A stretch of DNA of 47,931 nucleotides from Bacteroidaceae bacterium (GTDB lineage Bacteria; Bacteroidota; Bacteroidia; Bacteroidales; Bacteroidaceae), in the NCBI GenBank assembly GCA_017552435.1, contig JAFZPZ010000042.1:1-47931 (forward strand), written 5' to 3'. The translations under genes were made by a program, and so were the position numbers. The notes beneath the pieces were generated by a model. That model was given only the letters and a program-made list of their open reading frames with translations. It had not been told where the DNA came from and searched no databases. Shown here piece after piece: positions 1-7,332 of the stretch; position 1 is the first letter of the stretch; every line of letters begins with the position of its first letter.

Positions 1-590
1 TCATATTGAAGGCCTCGCTCCAGCTCCATCTGCTCCAATATCTGACTCAGTTTGAGTTCGCCGAAGTTGCCCTGTATCTTGTTCTGACCCGTCAGCGCCT
101 GTGCCAGACGTTCTGTCTGCTCGCCCATCGCCCGCTCGCGTTCCATGTTTATCTGTATGGCGGCCTTTAGCTCGCGCAGGGAGTCGTCGTGGTCCTTCTG
201 CATCTTCTCCGTCTGGGTACGCATCAGCTGGAGGTTCTGCTGCAACGGGGTGAGTATCTTGGAAAGCTGTTCGCTGTTGACGGCAGAGAGTTCCACGGCA
301 CGTTCTTTGAGAACACGCTCCGAGGTGGTACTCATCTGCTCGCGCAGGAGCGCCATCTGTTGCTGCATCTGCTGTTGCTGCGATTCCTGCTGCGTCCGCA
401 TCTGCTGCTGCTGAGACTCCTGCAGAGCCTGCATCTGTTGCCGGAAAGTCTCCTGCTGGTCGCGCATCTGCTGCTCAGTCGAGGTGTTACGCTCCTTAGC
501 TGCCTGCACTTGCGACCGCATAGCAAAATAGACGCCCACCGCACCCAAGGCGATGCCGATAATGAGGAATAAGAGATAATATAGTTCCAT
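1..590 (-). CDS. rmuC: RmuC family protein, N-terminal part (runs off left edge)
   Basis: Read from an ATG at 590-588; the C-terminal part lies beyond base 1, so about 196 residues are visible. It opens with one membrane segment (about residues 4-23), continues as a long Gln/Glu-rich coiled coil (about 25-160, with several QQQM runs), and then enters the family core, where GNFGELKLSQILEQ matches the GNWGE-type signature of RmuC. RmuC proteins are membrane-anchored with a predicted nuclease-like domain and were named for limiting recombination at inverted repeats in E. coli. That role is of note here because the window is full of inverted repeats, but I see no direct link. The family assignment rests on the coiled coil plus signature; the catalytic part is not in view. 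Confidence 0.85.
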   Translation of the reverse strand, partial: MELYYLLFLIIGIALGAVGVYFAMRSQVQAAKERNTSTEQQMRDQQETFRQQMQALQESQQQQMRTQQESQQQQMQQQMALLREQMSTTSERVLKERAVELSAVNSEQLSKILTPLQQNLQLMRTQTEKMQKDHDDSLRELKAAIQINMERERAMGEQTERLAQALTGQNKIQGNFGELKLSQILEQMELERGLQY

Positions 591-641
591 ATTTAGTATT
601 TTAAGACGTACGATTTCTTTGATTCTTTGGCCACTGATCTA

Positions 642-1838
642 TTATTGGAACAGGATAGTGAAGCGTGTGAGGTGGTCTTCGGGGTCGGTGAGGAGGCTGA
701 AGGTGCAATGGTGGGCGGTCAGGATGTCGCGAATGAGCAGCAGCCCTATTCCCTGACCTTTAGGCTTCGTGGAGAAGAAGGGAGTGAAGAGGTTCTGGGC
801 TACGTCGGGAGATATGCCGCGTCCGTTGTCCGTGATACAGACCCCCCAGCCCCCTTTAGGGGGAGTTTCTATCCATATCGTCTTAGGCTCAGCTTCAATA
901 CTATTCTTGACAATGTTGATGAGCACCTGCTGGAAGAGGACGGTATCCAGATGAACGGGAATAGCCTCTTCTGTGAGTTGGAAGTTCAGACGAACACCTG
1001 CACGGGTGCACAGATTCTCCAGGAAGGGACGGCAGGCTTCCACCTCTTCGCTGAGGTCGCATAGCTGAAGCTGTGGCTGCGGGATCTTCACCACATTGGC
1101 AAATCGGGTGACGAATTCGGAAAGCGCCAGCAGACGGTGTGCCTCGTCCTCGGGCACTTTATTGACTATCCCCGCCACGCTATTGTTCACCTCGTGGGCT
1201 ATCATGCGGATGACACGCTCGTATGCGGCTTTCTCTGCAAGACGGACTTCCGACGTCAGCGATTCGATGAGGAAGAAAGGATGCCTGTAGCCTCTGTCGG
1301 GGAAGGACTGATGGCTGATGCGGAAAAGCTTGGCTTCACCCGGGATGCGGACGGTGGTTGTTTCACCCAGCGGCAAGGAGCGCATGGCTTCCTCTATGGT
1401 GGGAGAGAGTATCTGACGGGCAGCAGAGTTCATAGAGGTAATGTTACCGTCTATGTCGCATTGCACGATACCCATAGGCGAGGCTTCTATCAGAAGACTG
1501 AGGAAGGTATATTGTTCCTCCAAAGTGATGTGCTCGCTGCGCAGACGGTTCAGCAGGTCGTTGAAGGTGCGCACAATGACGTCTGTCTCATGCTGTCCCG
1601 ACGGGGCGAGCCTTGTTGTCAAATCCAGCTCCCGCACCAGTTCCATGCCTCCGATAAGTGTATCGTAGGGGCGTATGGTCTTATGGTAGAAGAGCCAGAG
1701 GTAAAGCGCCATCAGTACAACGCTTGCCTCCGTGATGTAGAACAGCGTCGGATGGCTGTGGAACGTGGCGTAGAGCGTTACTGCCATCAGTGCCACTATG
1801 CCCAGCGCGAGCAGAAAAAAGTAATACTTAAGTTTCAA
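642..1838 (-). CDS. NtrY-like sensor histidine kinase
   Basis: 398-residue membrane kinase. Two membrane segments (about 5-25 and 33-52), a HAMP-like stretch (53-105), a PAS-like domain (about 110-195), the phospho-acceptor box RMIAHEVNNS with His215, the N box around 308-316 (NIVKNSIEA), the G1 box DNGRGI (337-342), and the F/G2 region FTPFFSTKPKGQGIGL. It probably phosphorylates the adjacent sigma-54 response regulator. Two oddities. The stretch from the His box to the conserved VVKIPQPQLQ is only about 35 residues, so the dimerisation helices look shortened. TPPKGGWG (325-332), in the loop before the G1 box, is encoded by a palindromic repeat. The start is a TTG at 1838 inside a 7-bp tandem repeat; no ATG is available after the upstream stop. 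It follows the regulator by 23 bp, so the two are co-transcribed. Confidence 0.9.
   Translation of the reverse strand: MKLKYYFFLLALGIVALMAVTLYATFHSHPTLFYITEASVVLMALYLWLFYHKTIRPYDTLIGGMELVRELDLTTRLAPSGQHETDVIVRTFNDLLNRLRSEHITLEEQYTFLSLLIEASPMGIVQCDIDGNITSMNSAARQILSPTIEEAMRSLPLGETTTVRIPGEAKLFRISHQSFPDRGYRHPFFLIESLTSEVRLAEKAAYERVIRMIAHEVNNSVAGIVNKVPEDEAHRLLALSEFVTRFANVVKIPQPQLQLCDLSEEVEACRPFLENLCTRAGVRLNFQLTEEAIPVHLDTVLFQQVLINIVKNSIEAEPKTIWIETPPKGGWGVCITDNGRGISPDVAQNLFTPFFSTKPKGQGIGLLLIRDILTAHHCTFSLLTDPEDHLTRFTILFQ
839..865 (-). repeat. Palindromic repeat inside the kinase gene
   Basis: Tail of the GACCC type followed by a CCCCCTTTAGGGGG hairpin. It is translated in frame as TPPKGGWG within the ATP-binding domain of the histidine kinase. 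Single unit, no inverted partner nearby. Confidence 0.8.
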
Positions 1839-1861
1839 TTATCAATTGTCAATTATCAATT
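1836..1861. repeat. 7-bp tandem repeat (CAATTAT type)
   Basis: About 3.5 copies of a CAATTAT/CAATTGT heptamer fill the gap between the response regulator stop and the kinase start. The kinase TTG start codon lies in the last copy. Confidence 0.85.
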
Positions 1862-3277
1862 CTAAAGTCCATACTTTTCTATCTTACGGTAAAGGGCACC
1901 GCGACTGATGCCCAGCTCTTTTGCAACCAACGAAAGATTGCCGTTGTTCCTGGCAATGCAGGCAGCGACGGCAGAACGTTCCATCGAATCTAGGGAACCC
2001 CCCTCCCAGCTCCAAGCCTCACCCCCGACCCCTCTCCCGGGAGAGAGGGGAGTATTTATACTAGAAGTGGGCGAGTAGTTGCTTTGGAAATCATTACTAG
2101 TAAGTAAACACTCTCCTCTTTGGTTCCCCTCCCTCACGGGGGAGGGGTTAGGGGAGAGGCTTGCTTTCATCAGCAACGCCCGTTCCACCAGATTTTTCAG
2201 TTCACGGATGTTTCCGGTAAAGGGAAGCGTCTGCAGGTAGGCGATGGCATCTGCCGAGACTTTTACACGGGGAAGTTTGTTGGCAGCGCAGGCCAACTGC
2301 AGGAAATGGTCCACCAGCAACGGGATGTCCTCCCGACGTTCCCGCAAGGGTGGCAGATGTAGGTTGATGAGGTTGATGCGGAAGAACAAGTCTTCGCGGA
2401 AGGTGTGCTCCTCCACCATCTTCCTAAGGTCGGCATTCGTGGCACAGACTACACGGGCATCAGTACGGCGTGTGTGACTGTCACCCAACACTTCGTAGGT
2501 CTGGTCCTGCAACACACGCAGCAGCTTTACCTGACTGCTGGGTGATAGTTCCCCTATTTCATCCAGGAAGATGGTACCGCCCTTTGCCAACTCAAAACGG
2601 CCCACTCGGTCGGATGTGGCATCGGTGAAGGAACCTTTCTTGTGACCGAACATCTCACTCTCGAACAACGACGTTGAGATACCGCCAAGGTTCACTTTCA
2701 CAAACGGCCCGTTGGCTCTGTGGCTCTGGCGGTGAATGGCTTCGGCAATCAATTCCTTACCCGTTCCGCTCTCGCCTGTGATGAGAACGGGCGCATTGGT
2801 AGGAGCCACGCGAGTCACCGTTGAGTATATATCAGACAAAGAAGGCAGCCTCACCCCCAGCCCCTCTTCGAGAGAGTGGGGAGAATTTTGAATTTTGAAT
2901 TTTGAATTTTTAATTTGTGTTGCTGTCTCAATCCTGTCCAGCAGAACACCGTTGTCCCACGGCTTGGTGATGAAGTCGAAGGCACCGGCCCTCATACCCT
3001 GAACGGCCAGGTCTATGGTTCCCCATGCTGTCATCAGGATGCAAGGCACATCGGGACGGAACACCTTAATCTGCTTCAGCAACGTCAGCCCTTCCTCGCC
3101 ATCTGTGGAATTGCTGTAGTTCATATCCATCAGCACCAGCTCCACGGCAGGCACATCCCATATAACCTGCATGGCTGCTTTGGGGTTGTCGGCCAAAGCC
3201 ACCTCGTACCCGTTGCGCTCCAGTACAAGTTTCAGTGAGAGCCGTATGCTCTTATCGTCGTCAACTACGAGAATCAC
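1862..3277 (-). CDS. NtrC-family sigma-54-dependent response regulator
   Basis: 471 residues. Receiver domain (1-118) with acidic pocket DDD at 6-8 and phospho-acceptor Asp51. Sigma-54 activator AAA+ domain (about 145-370) with Walker A GESGTGKE, the sigma-54 contact loop GSFTDA (a variant of GAFTGA), Walker B GGTIFLDEIGE and the arginine-finger region. Fis-type helix-turn-helix at the C-terminus (about 445-467, ELGISRGALYRKIEKYG). It presumably binds the paired dyads upstream of the permease operon at 15254-15293 and activates the sigma-54 promoter there. Both linkers carry repeat DNA: residues 122-143 come from an ATTTTGA tandem array plus a palindromic unit, and residues 373-421 from two inverted palindromic units. 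The start is GTG at 3277, since the Asp pocket would otherwise be cut off; a TAccTTTG -7 box lies 35 bp upstream. Confidence 0.93.
   Translation of the reverse strand: MILVVDDDKSIRLSLKLVLERNGYEVALADNPKAAMQVIWDVPAVELVLMDMNYSNSTDGEEGLTLLKQIKVFRPDVPCILMTAWGTIDLAVQGMRAGAFDFITKPWDNGVLLDRIETATQIKNSKFKIQNSPHSLEEGLGVRLPSLSDIYSTVTRVAPTNAPVLITGESGTGKELIAEAIHRQSHRANGPFVKVNLGGISTSLFESEMFGHKKGSFTDATSDRVGRFELAKGGTIFLDEIGELSPSSQVKLLRVLQDQTYEVLGDSHTRRTDARVVCATNADLRKMVEEHTFREDLFFRINLINLHLPPLRERREDIPLLVDHFLQLACAANKLPRVKVSADAIAYLQTLPFTGNIRELKNLVERALLMKASLSPNPSPVREGNQRGECLLTSNDFQSNYSPTSSINTPLSPGRGVGGEAWSWEGGSLDSMERSAVAACIARNNGNLSLVAKELGISRGALYRKIEKYGL
2015..2161. repeat. Inverted pair of palindromic repeats in the regulator's second linker
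   Basis: Units at 2015-2052 and 2126-2161 in opposite orientation, each beginning with the AGCCTC-type tail at its outer end, separated by 73 bp. The whole block is translated as a Pro/Gly/Ser-rich linker between the AAA+ domain and the DNA-binding domain. Confidence 0.8.
2847..2912. repeat. Palindromic repeat joined to ATTTTGA tandem repeats
   Basis: A palindromic unit with the AGCCTC tail (2847-2883) directly abuts about four copies of an ATTTTGA heptamer (2884-2912). Both are translated in frame in the linker between receiver and AAA+ domains (the heptamers as NSKFKIQN). Confidence 0.85.
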
Positions 3278-3311
3278 CTCTTTTATTTATTATTTATTCC
3301 TCTTTCGGGTA

Positions 3312-3319
3312 CAAAGGTA
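3312..3319 (-). promoter_or_regulatory. Bacteroidetes -7 box for the regulator-kinase pair
   Basis: TACCTTTG on the minus strand, 35 bp upstream of the GTG start at 3277. It matches the TAnnTTTG -7 consensus of the primary Bacteroidetes sigma factor. No clear -33 element is seen. This suggests the two-component genes are expressed from a housekeeping promoter separately from the sigma-54 operon. Confidence 0.5.
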
Positions 3320-3353
3320 AGAAAAGTTTTTGTTATTTCCGCCTTTTTCCTTC

Positions 3354-4619
3354 TTATTCTTCTTTTATTGCTTCCGTTATCTTACTTCTGCAGATGCGCC
3401 ATGCTGGGATGGCGGTACCAATGAGAACGGTACATAATATATATAGATAGACGCAGAGGGAGACGATAGGGAAGTGCGTCTCGATGCTGTCGAACCAATG
3501 ATGGACGGCTGGATTGGTATAAATACCTGTCTCATAAAAATCGCCCGAAACCTGATATTGGAAGTAGATGATGCAACCAATCAGTACACTGACGGTGGTG
3601 AGTAACCAAGCCTCGCGGATGAAACCCCAGAACACGCTCCACCGTGTGGCACCGAAGGCGCGTCGCACTCCGGCTTCTTCTCTCCGCTGGCGCATGTACA
3701 TCAGCAGGGTGCCGAATACACCGAATGCCATGTTGATGGCGAAGAACGCTGCAATAAGTATGTTGCGGCCCATGAGACGTCCTTTGCTTCGTCTCATATT
3801 GAAACTGTTTTGTTCCCAGACGGTTTCTATCTTGCGAATATAGCAATGTTCGGTCATCAGGGTGTGCAGGAGCTCATGCTCACATTTCTCCCTGAATTGT
3901 TCCGCGCTGACACCTTCACGCAAGCGGACGATGATGGGCCTGTTGGTGAGTGTTTGTCCCTGTGTCGAGCATACGTAGCCAATGGTATTATCAGGGTACA
4001 TGCCGCCTTGTCGCACATCCTCCACAACGGCACGGATGCGGTATTCTTTAAATTCGTTTTGCGCCACATAATATAATTGAATTGTACGTCCTGCCACACC
4101 GGTCGTGCCGAAAGCAGCCATTGCGAAGGTGCGTGAAAGGATGATGGTCTTGTCTTCCTCGCAGTCATTTGTCAGTTCGCTGGTGGAAACTTCGGGTGTC
4201 AGCGACTGGATGCCGTATGCCTTGAATATAGGAGATTCCCGCTGGAAATAGATGGTCGGGAAACGAATCCAAGTGCTGTCTCCTATCTTGCAATGTAATA
4301 AATGTGAACTAAAACCAGGGGCAGTATAGACGGTACGGAAGGCAAGCTCGACATCATCTATCTCCTGAACTTTCCGAAGCAGCATTTCTTCCTCAGTACA
4401 TATCTCCTCTTGTCTGTTCATCCGTTCCGTACCGTTTAGGGTGCTTACCACTTCCATTCTGACCATTCTGTCGGCATCATAGCCATACGGAAGATACCAG
4501 AGGTACAGATTCTCCAATACAGGGGCGAATGTCCACCAGCAGATAACGGTAACGAGGATGAGTTCGAGTGCAAGCCAAAGGGACGTGCTTCGACTGAATA
4601 TATTTTTTAATGTTTTCAT
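3354..4619 (-). CDS. MacB/FtsX-type ABC permease, second member of pair 3
   Basis: 421 residues from the ATG at 4619, which overlaps the upstream permease stop by four bases (ATGA). The open frame continues further upstream, but that part is out of frame with the preceding gene and has no family resemblance. One N-terminal membrane helix (about 13-33), a large periplasmic domain of the MacB-PCD type (about 35-270), then three C-terminal helices with the cytoplasmic coupling motif EEAGVRRAFGATRWSVFW. It belongs to the second subtype in this locus (N-terminus like SLWLALELILVTVICWW), shared with the permeases at 8921 and 12432. It probably forms a heterodimer with the product of 4616-5911 and uses the ATPase at 11572. 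Substrate unknown. Confidence 0.85.
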   Translation of the reverse strand: MKTLKNIFSRSTSLWLALELILVTVICWWTFAPVLENLYLWYLPYGYDADRMVRMEVVSTLNGTERMNRQEEICTEEEMLLRKVQEIDDVELAFRTVYTAPGFSSHLLHCKIGDSTWIRFPTIYFQRESPIFKAYGIQSLTPEVSTSELTNDCEEDKTIILSRTFAMAAFGTTGVAGRTIQLYYVAQNEFKEYRIRAVVEDVRQGGMYPDNTIGYVCSTQGQTLTNRPIIVRLREGVSAEQFREKCEHELLHTLMTEHCYIRKIETVWEQNSFNMRRSKGRLMGRNILIAAFFAINMAFGVFGTLLMYMRQRREEAGVRRAFGATRWSVFWGFIREAWLLTTVSVLIGCIIYFQYQVSGDFYETGIYTNPAVHHWFDSIETHFPIVSLCVYLYILCTVLIGTAIPAWRICRSKITEAIKEE

Positions 4620-5911
4620 TTCTTTATCATCATAGATTCTACAATCGGTTTTCTTAGGCTCATCCATGCAGGTAATGTGGCTGCCAATACATTCAACAGC
4701 GTGCAGATGAGCAAGGTGATGAGGAAGATAATAGGGGCAAAGAACATTTCGCCCTCTATGATAGGTACACGGCCATAAAGCCCCCAACTGGTTAACGAGA
4801 AGAAGATGTAGAATACCCAGCTACGAAAGACGTAGAGAGCAGCCCAGGCCAGACAAAGACCCAGAAATCCGCCTATGAGTGTCAGCACCAGGTTCTCCAT
4901 CACAATCTGCCCGAGCAACGTGCGACGCTTGGCACCGAATGCCTTGCGGATAGCCATCTCTGGCAGGCGACGTTCCATCCGGCTCACCACCATGCCGCTC
5001 AGGTTCAGGGCTGGGACAAAGAGAAGCATGAAAATGGCTGTGATGATGTACCACCAATGCTCTTTATTGCTACTGGTGCTGAATACTTCGCCTGTATTAT
5101 TCCATACGTCATTGTAATAGGAACCAAGAGGGCTTAGCATATCTACAGGATTATCTTTGTGTACGGCATTGTAGCGGGCTTCCACTTCTTTCAGTTCCTT
5201 CTTGAACGCCTCGAGCTTTCCGGCAGGTATGCAGAAAGATAGTTCGTGTTTCTCCGTGCGGTAGTCACGGCCTTTATCCACCAACAGGCTGTCGGCAGAA
5301 TAGGGAAACCAAATATCGGCACAGCATCGTTCCGCCAGCATACTGGGTGTTTCCACCACGCCGCTAATGCGATAATCCCTGTTCTCCACCCGGACTGTCT
5401 TTCCTACGCCTTTCCCTTCCTTGCCGAAGAGCTGCTCGCGGACTTCTTCTGTAATCACCGCCACACGTCTTTCATTATCGAAATCGTCCTGGGTGAAGGG
5501 TGCCCCTTCTGTGAAGCTGAACTGATAGAAACGGAAGTAGTTCGGTTCGGTCAGTTTGACGATTACAGGGCGGTCATGTACGCCATCGGCCAGTTTCATG
5601 TACCAATCGCCCAGCATCCAATTCGAGATTTCTGCCTTTACACATTCGGGCGTCTTCATCTTTAGGAAGAGGGTTTCAAAATCTTCCTGTGTGATATCTG
5701 CCGGCAGGATATCATCATTGCTGCCCCACATAAATTCCAGATAGTACGTCTTACTCCTGTTCACCTCCGGTGCGATGTTGGCGGTCTTGATGTAATACAC
5801 TTCAGCGATGAGCATCGTGAAGGCAATGGCCAGAGCCGTGCCGCAGATGTACATTGCCGAGTAAAGTTTTTCCTCCCGCATCATGGCGAGAGCTTGTTTA
5901 ATGTACCCCAT
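4616..5911 (-). CDS. MacB/FtsX-type ABC permease, first member of pair 3
   Basis: 431 residues. One N-terminal helix (about 18-38), periplasmic MacB-PCD-like domain (about 40-275), three C-terminal helices with coupling motif EMAIRKAFGAKRRTLL. The N-terminus MGYIKQALAMMREEKLYSA is nearly the same as that of the permease at 13730 after its repeat-derived extension (KQALAMMREEKLFSA), which defines the first permease subtype. It follows the adaptor gene by 6 bp and overlaps the next permease by 4 bp, so it is translationally coupled. MacB-type systems act as mechanotransmitters, pulling substrates from the periplasm into a TolC channel rather than across the inner membrane; this follows from the family. 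Confidence 0.85.
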   Translation of the reverse strand: MGYIKQALAMMREEKLYSAMYICGTALAIAFTMLIAEVYYIKTANIAPEVNRSKTYYLEFMWGSNDDILPADITQEDFETLFLKMKTPECVKAEISNWMLGDWYMKLADGVHDRPVIVKLTEPNYFRFYQFSFTEGAPFTQDDFDNERRVAVITEEVREQLFGKEGKGVGKTVRVENRDYRISGVVETPSMLAERCCADIWFPYSADSLLVDKGRDYRTEKHELSFCIPAGKLEAFKKELKEVEARYNAVHKDNPVDMLSPLGSYYNDVWNNTGEVFSTSSNKEHWWYIITAIFMLLFVPALNLSGMVVSRMERRLPEMAIRKAFGAKRRTLLGQIVMENLVLTLIGGFLGLCLAWAALYVFRSWVFYIFFSLTSWGLYGRVPIIEGEMFFAPIIFLITLLICTLLNVLAATLPAWMSLRKPIVESMMIKK

Positions 5912-5917
5912 AGTTAT

Positions 5918-7273
5918 TCACTTTTTCACTTTTAGTTTCTCTTTCCCTTTGTACTTACTCATGTCGTTGACCACGACTTGTTCGCCTAATTCCAGTCCGC
6001 TTAGTACCTCTATGTAGTCATAGTTGCATTCACCCAGCTTGACCACGCGCGGCACAAGCAGGTTCCCCTCCTTGTCATTTTGAATTTTGAATTTTGAATT
6101 TTGAATTACAAATAAGGTATAGTCGCCGGGGCCACTGTAGAACGAGCCGTTCTTGATGCGGAGCACGTCGTCCTTGATGCTGGTGATGACAAAGACCTCT
6201 GCCCTGAGGCCGGAACGCAGACGCGGATGGCTCATATTGTCGGGCAAGGCGGTGAAGGTGATGGCTCCGCTCTGGCTGAGGGGTGTAACGGTATTGATGA
6301 TGCCCGTCAGACGTTCCTTGCCAATCTTCAGGATGACTGCACCGCCCACACGGACGCGCTCGCTATGACTGTCGGAAATCTCGCATTCGGCCTTGAAATG
6401 GCTGAGGTCGCTCACCACGGCTATCTTCTGCCCTGCGCTCACGGTGCTGCCTATGTCTGTGTTGATGTAGGTCAGCGTGGCACGTCTTGGCGAGCGTATC
6501 TTGGCATCGTCCAGGGTGCGGCGTTTCTCGCTCAGACCTTTCTCGAAGATGCTGTTCTGCAGCTGCTGCATCCGCAGGTCGGCCTGCTTTACCTTCTGCT
6601 CGTTGGCATACTGCTGGCGCAGTTGGTTCAGATGCAGTTGTGCCGTCTTCAGGGCAGTTTCTGCCTGCCGCACACGGTCGCGGGTGCCGGAGCCGAGGCT
6701 GTCCAAGTAGAGCTCGTTGCGGAGCTGGGCTTCCAGTCCGGCCAGCTTCATCTCCTCCACCTCTATCTGCATCTTGCGGTCGGAGAGTTGCGTCTCGGTA
6801 TTGGCTTTCAGTTGCGCCATCTGCTGACGCTTGATCTCGAGTTCGTCGAGAGCCTTGGCATAGTCCGTCTCTGCCGATTGCAGGTCTAACCGCAAGAGTG
6901 GCGTGCCTACATCCACGCTGTCGCCGCTGTGGGCATAGACCTCCAGTATTTGCGAACTGATGGGCGAGACGATGATTTCCTCAAAGGCCGGCACGATGCG
7001 TCCCGTAGCCGAGACACTCACATCGATGGTGCCCCTATCGACCTCGGAGATGATGAGCGACTTCCGTTCCACCGTTGTCATCATCTGTGTGCCGAGCCAT
7101 GCGGCTATGCCCAGTACGGCCAGGAAGCCGCCTGCCCACATTCCAGCTTTCTTTAGTTTGCGTTTGCGTTGTACACTGACAGGAATCTGTCTGTCCATAG
7201 CGGACCCTCCCCCTATCCCCTCCCTTGTAGGGCGGGGAGCAGATGGTTCTTGATTTATTACTTTCTTATCCAT
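5918..7273 (-). CDS. HlyD/MacA-type periplasmic adaptor (membrane fusion protein)
   Basis: 451 residues. A cytoplasmic N-terminal segment, one membrane helix (about 41-62), a split lipoyl domain around a coiled coil (about 140-240, rich in Gln/Leu/Arg), and beta-barrel plus membrane-proximal domains after it. It should connect the inner-membrane permeases with the TolC-type channel encoded just upstream. Residues 12-24 (SAPRPTREGIGGG) come from a palindromic repeat, and residues 389-399 (around NSKFKIQN) from an ATTTTGA tandem array in the membrane-proximal domain. The same peptide occurs in the response regulator. Because the unit is 7 bp, a change in copy number would shift the frame. The start at 7273 lies between the two units of an inverted repeat pair. 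Confidence 0.9.
   Translation of the reverse strand: MDKKVINQEPSAPRPTREGIGGGSAMDRQIPVSVQRKRKLKKAGMWAGGFLAVLGIAAWLGTQMMTTVERKSLIISEVDRGTIDVSVSATGRIVPAFEEIIVSPISSQILEVYAHSGDSVDVGTPLLRLDLQSAETDYAKALDELEIKRQQMAQLKANTETQLSDRKMQIEVEEMKLAGLEAQLRNELYLDSLGSGTRDRVRQAETALKTAQLHLNQLRQQYANEQKVKQADLRMQQLQNSIFEKGLSEKRRTLDDAKIRSPRRATLTYINTDIGSTVSAGQKIAVVSDLSHFKAECEISDSHSERVRVGGAVILKIGKERLTGIINTVTPLSQSGAITFTALPDNMSHPRLRSGLRAEVFVITSIKDDVLRIKNGSFYSGPGDYTLFVIQNSKFKIQNDKEGNLLVPRVVKLGECNYDYIEVLSGLELGEQVVVNDMSKYKGKEKLKVKK
6077..6107. repeat. ATTTTGA tandem repeat inside the adaptor gene
   Basis: About 4.4 copies of ATTTTGA, translated as part of the adaptor protein. Same heptamer as the arrays at 2884 and 47488. 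Confidence 0.9.
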
Positions 7274-7331
7274 ATTATATCTATTTATCTAAACAGTCTC
7301 CCTCCCTACAAGGGAGGGTCGGGGTGGGTCC
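7202..7331. repeat. Inverted pair of palindromic repeats around the adaptor start
   Basis: Units at 7202-7239 (inside the adaptor N-terminus) and 7299-7331 (gap between TolC and adaptor), in opposite orientation. Both have GGACCC tails and the same CCCTTGTAGGG hairpin core. The adaptor start codon lies between them. Confidence 0.82.
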
Positions 7332-7332
7332 C

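Noticed and set aside
3354-4787. Longer version of the permease starting at 4787, and similar extensions for the genes at 12432, 25472 and 31822
   Set aside because: The extra N-termini overlap upstream genes or promoters, lack family similarity, and would hide clear membrane or signal sequences.
6227-6889. Long plus-strand frame opposite the adaptor gene, and similar long frames opposite the permeases, ispG and the coiled-coil lipoprotein
   Set aside because: They mirror well-supported genes on the other strand, show Cys/His/Arg-rich unnatural composition and have no promoter or family resemblance.
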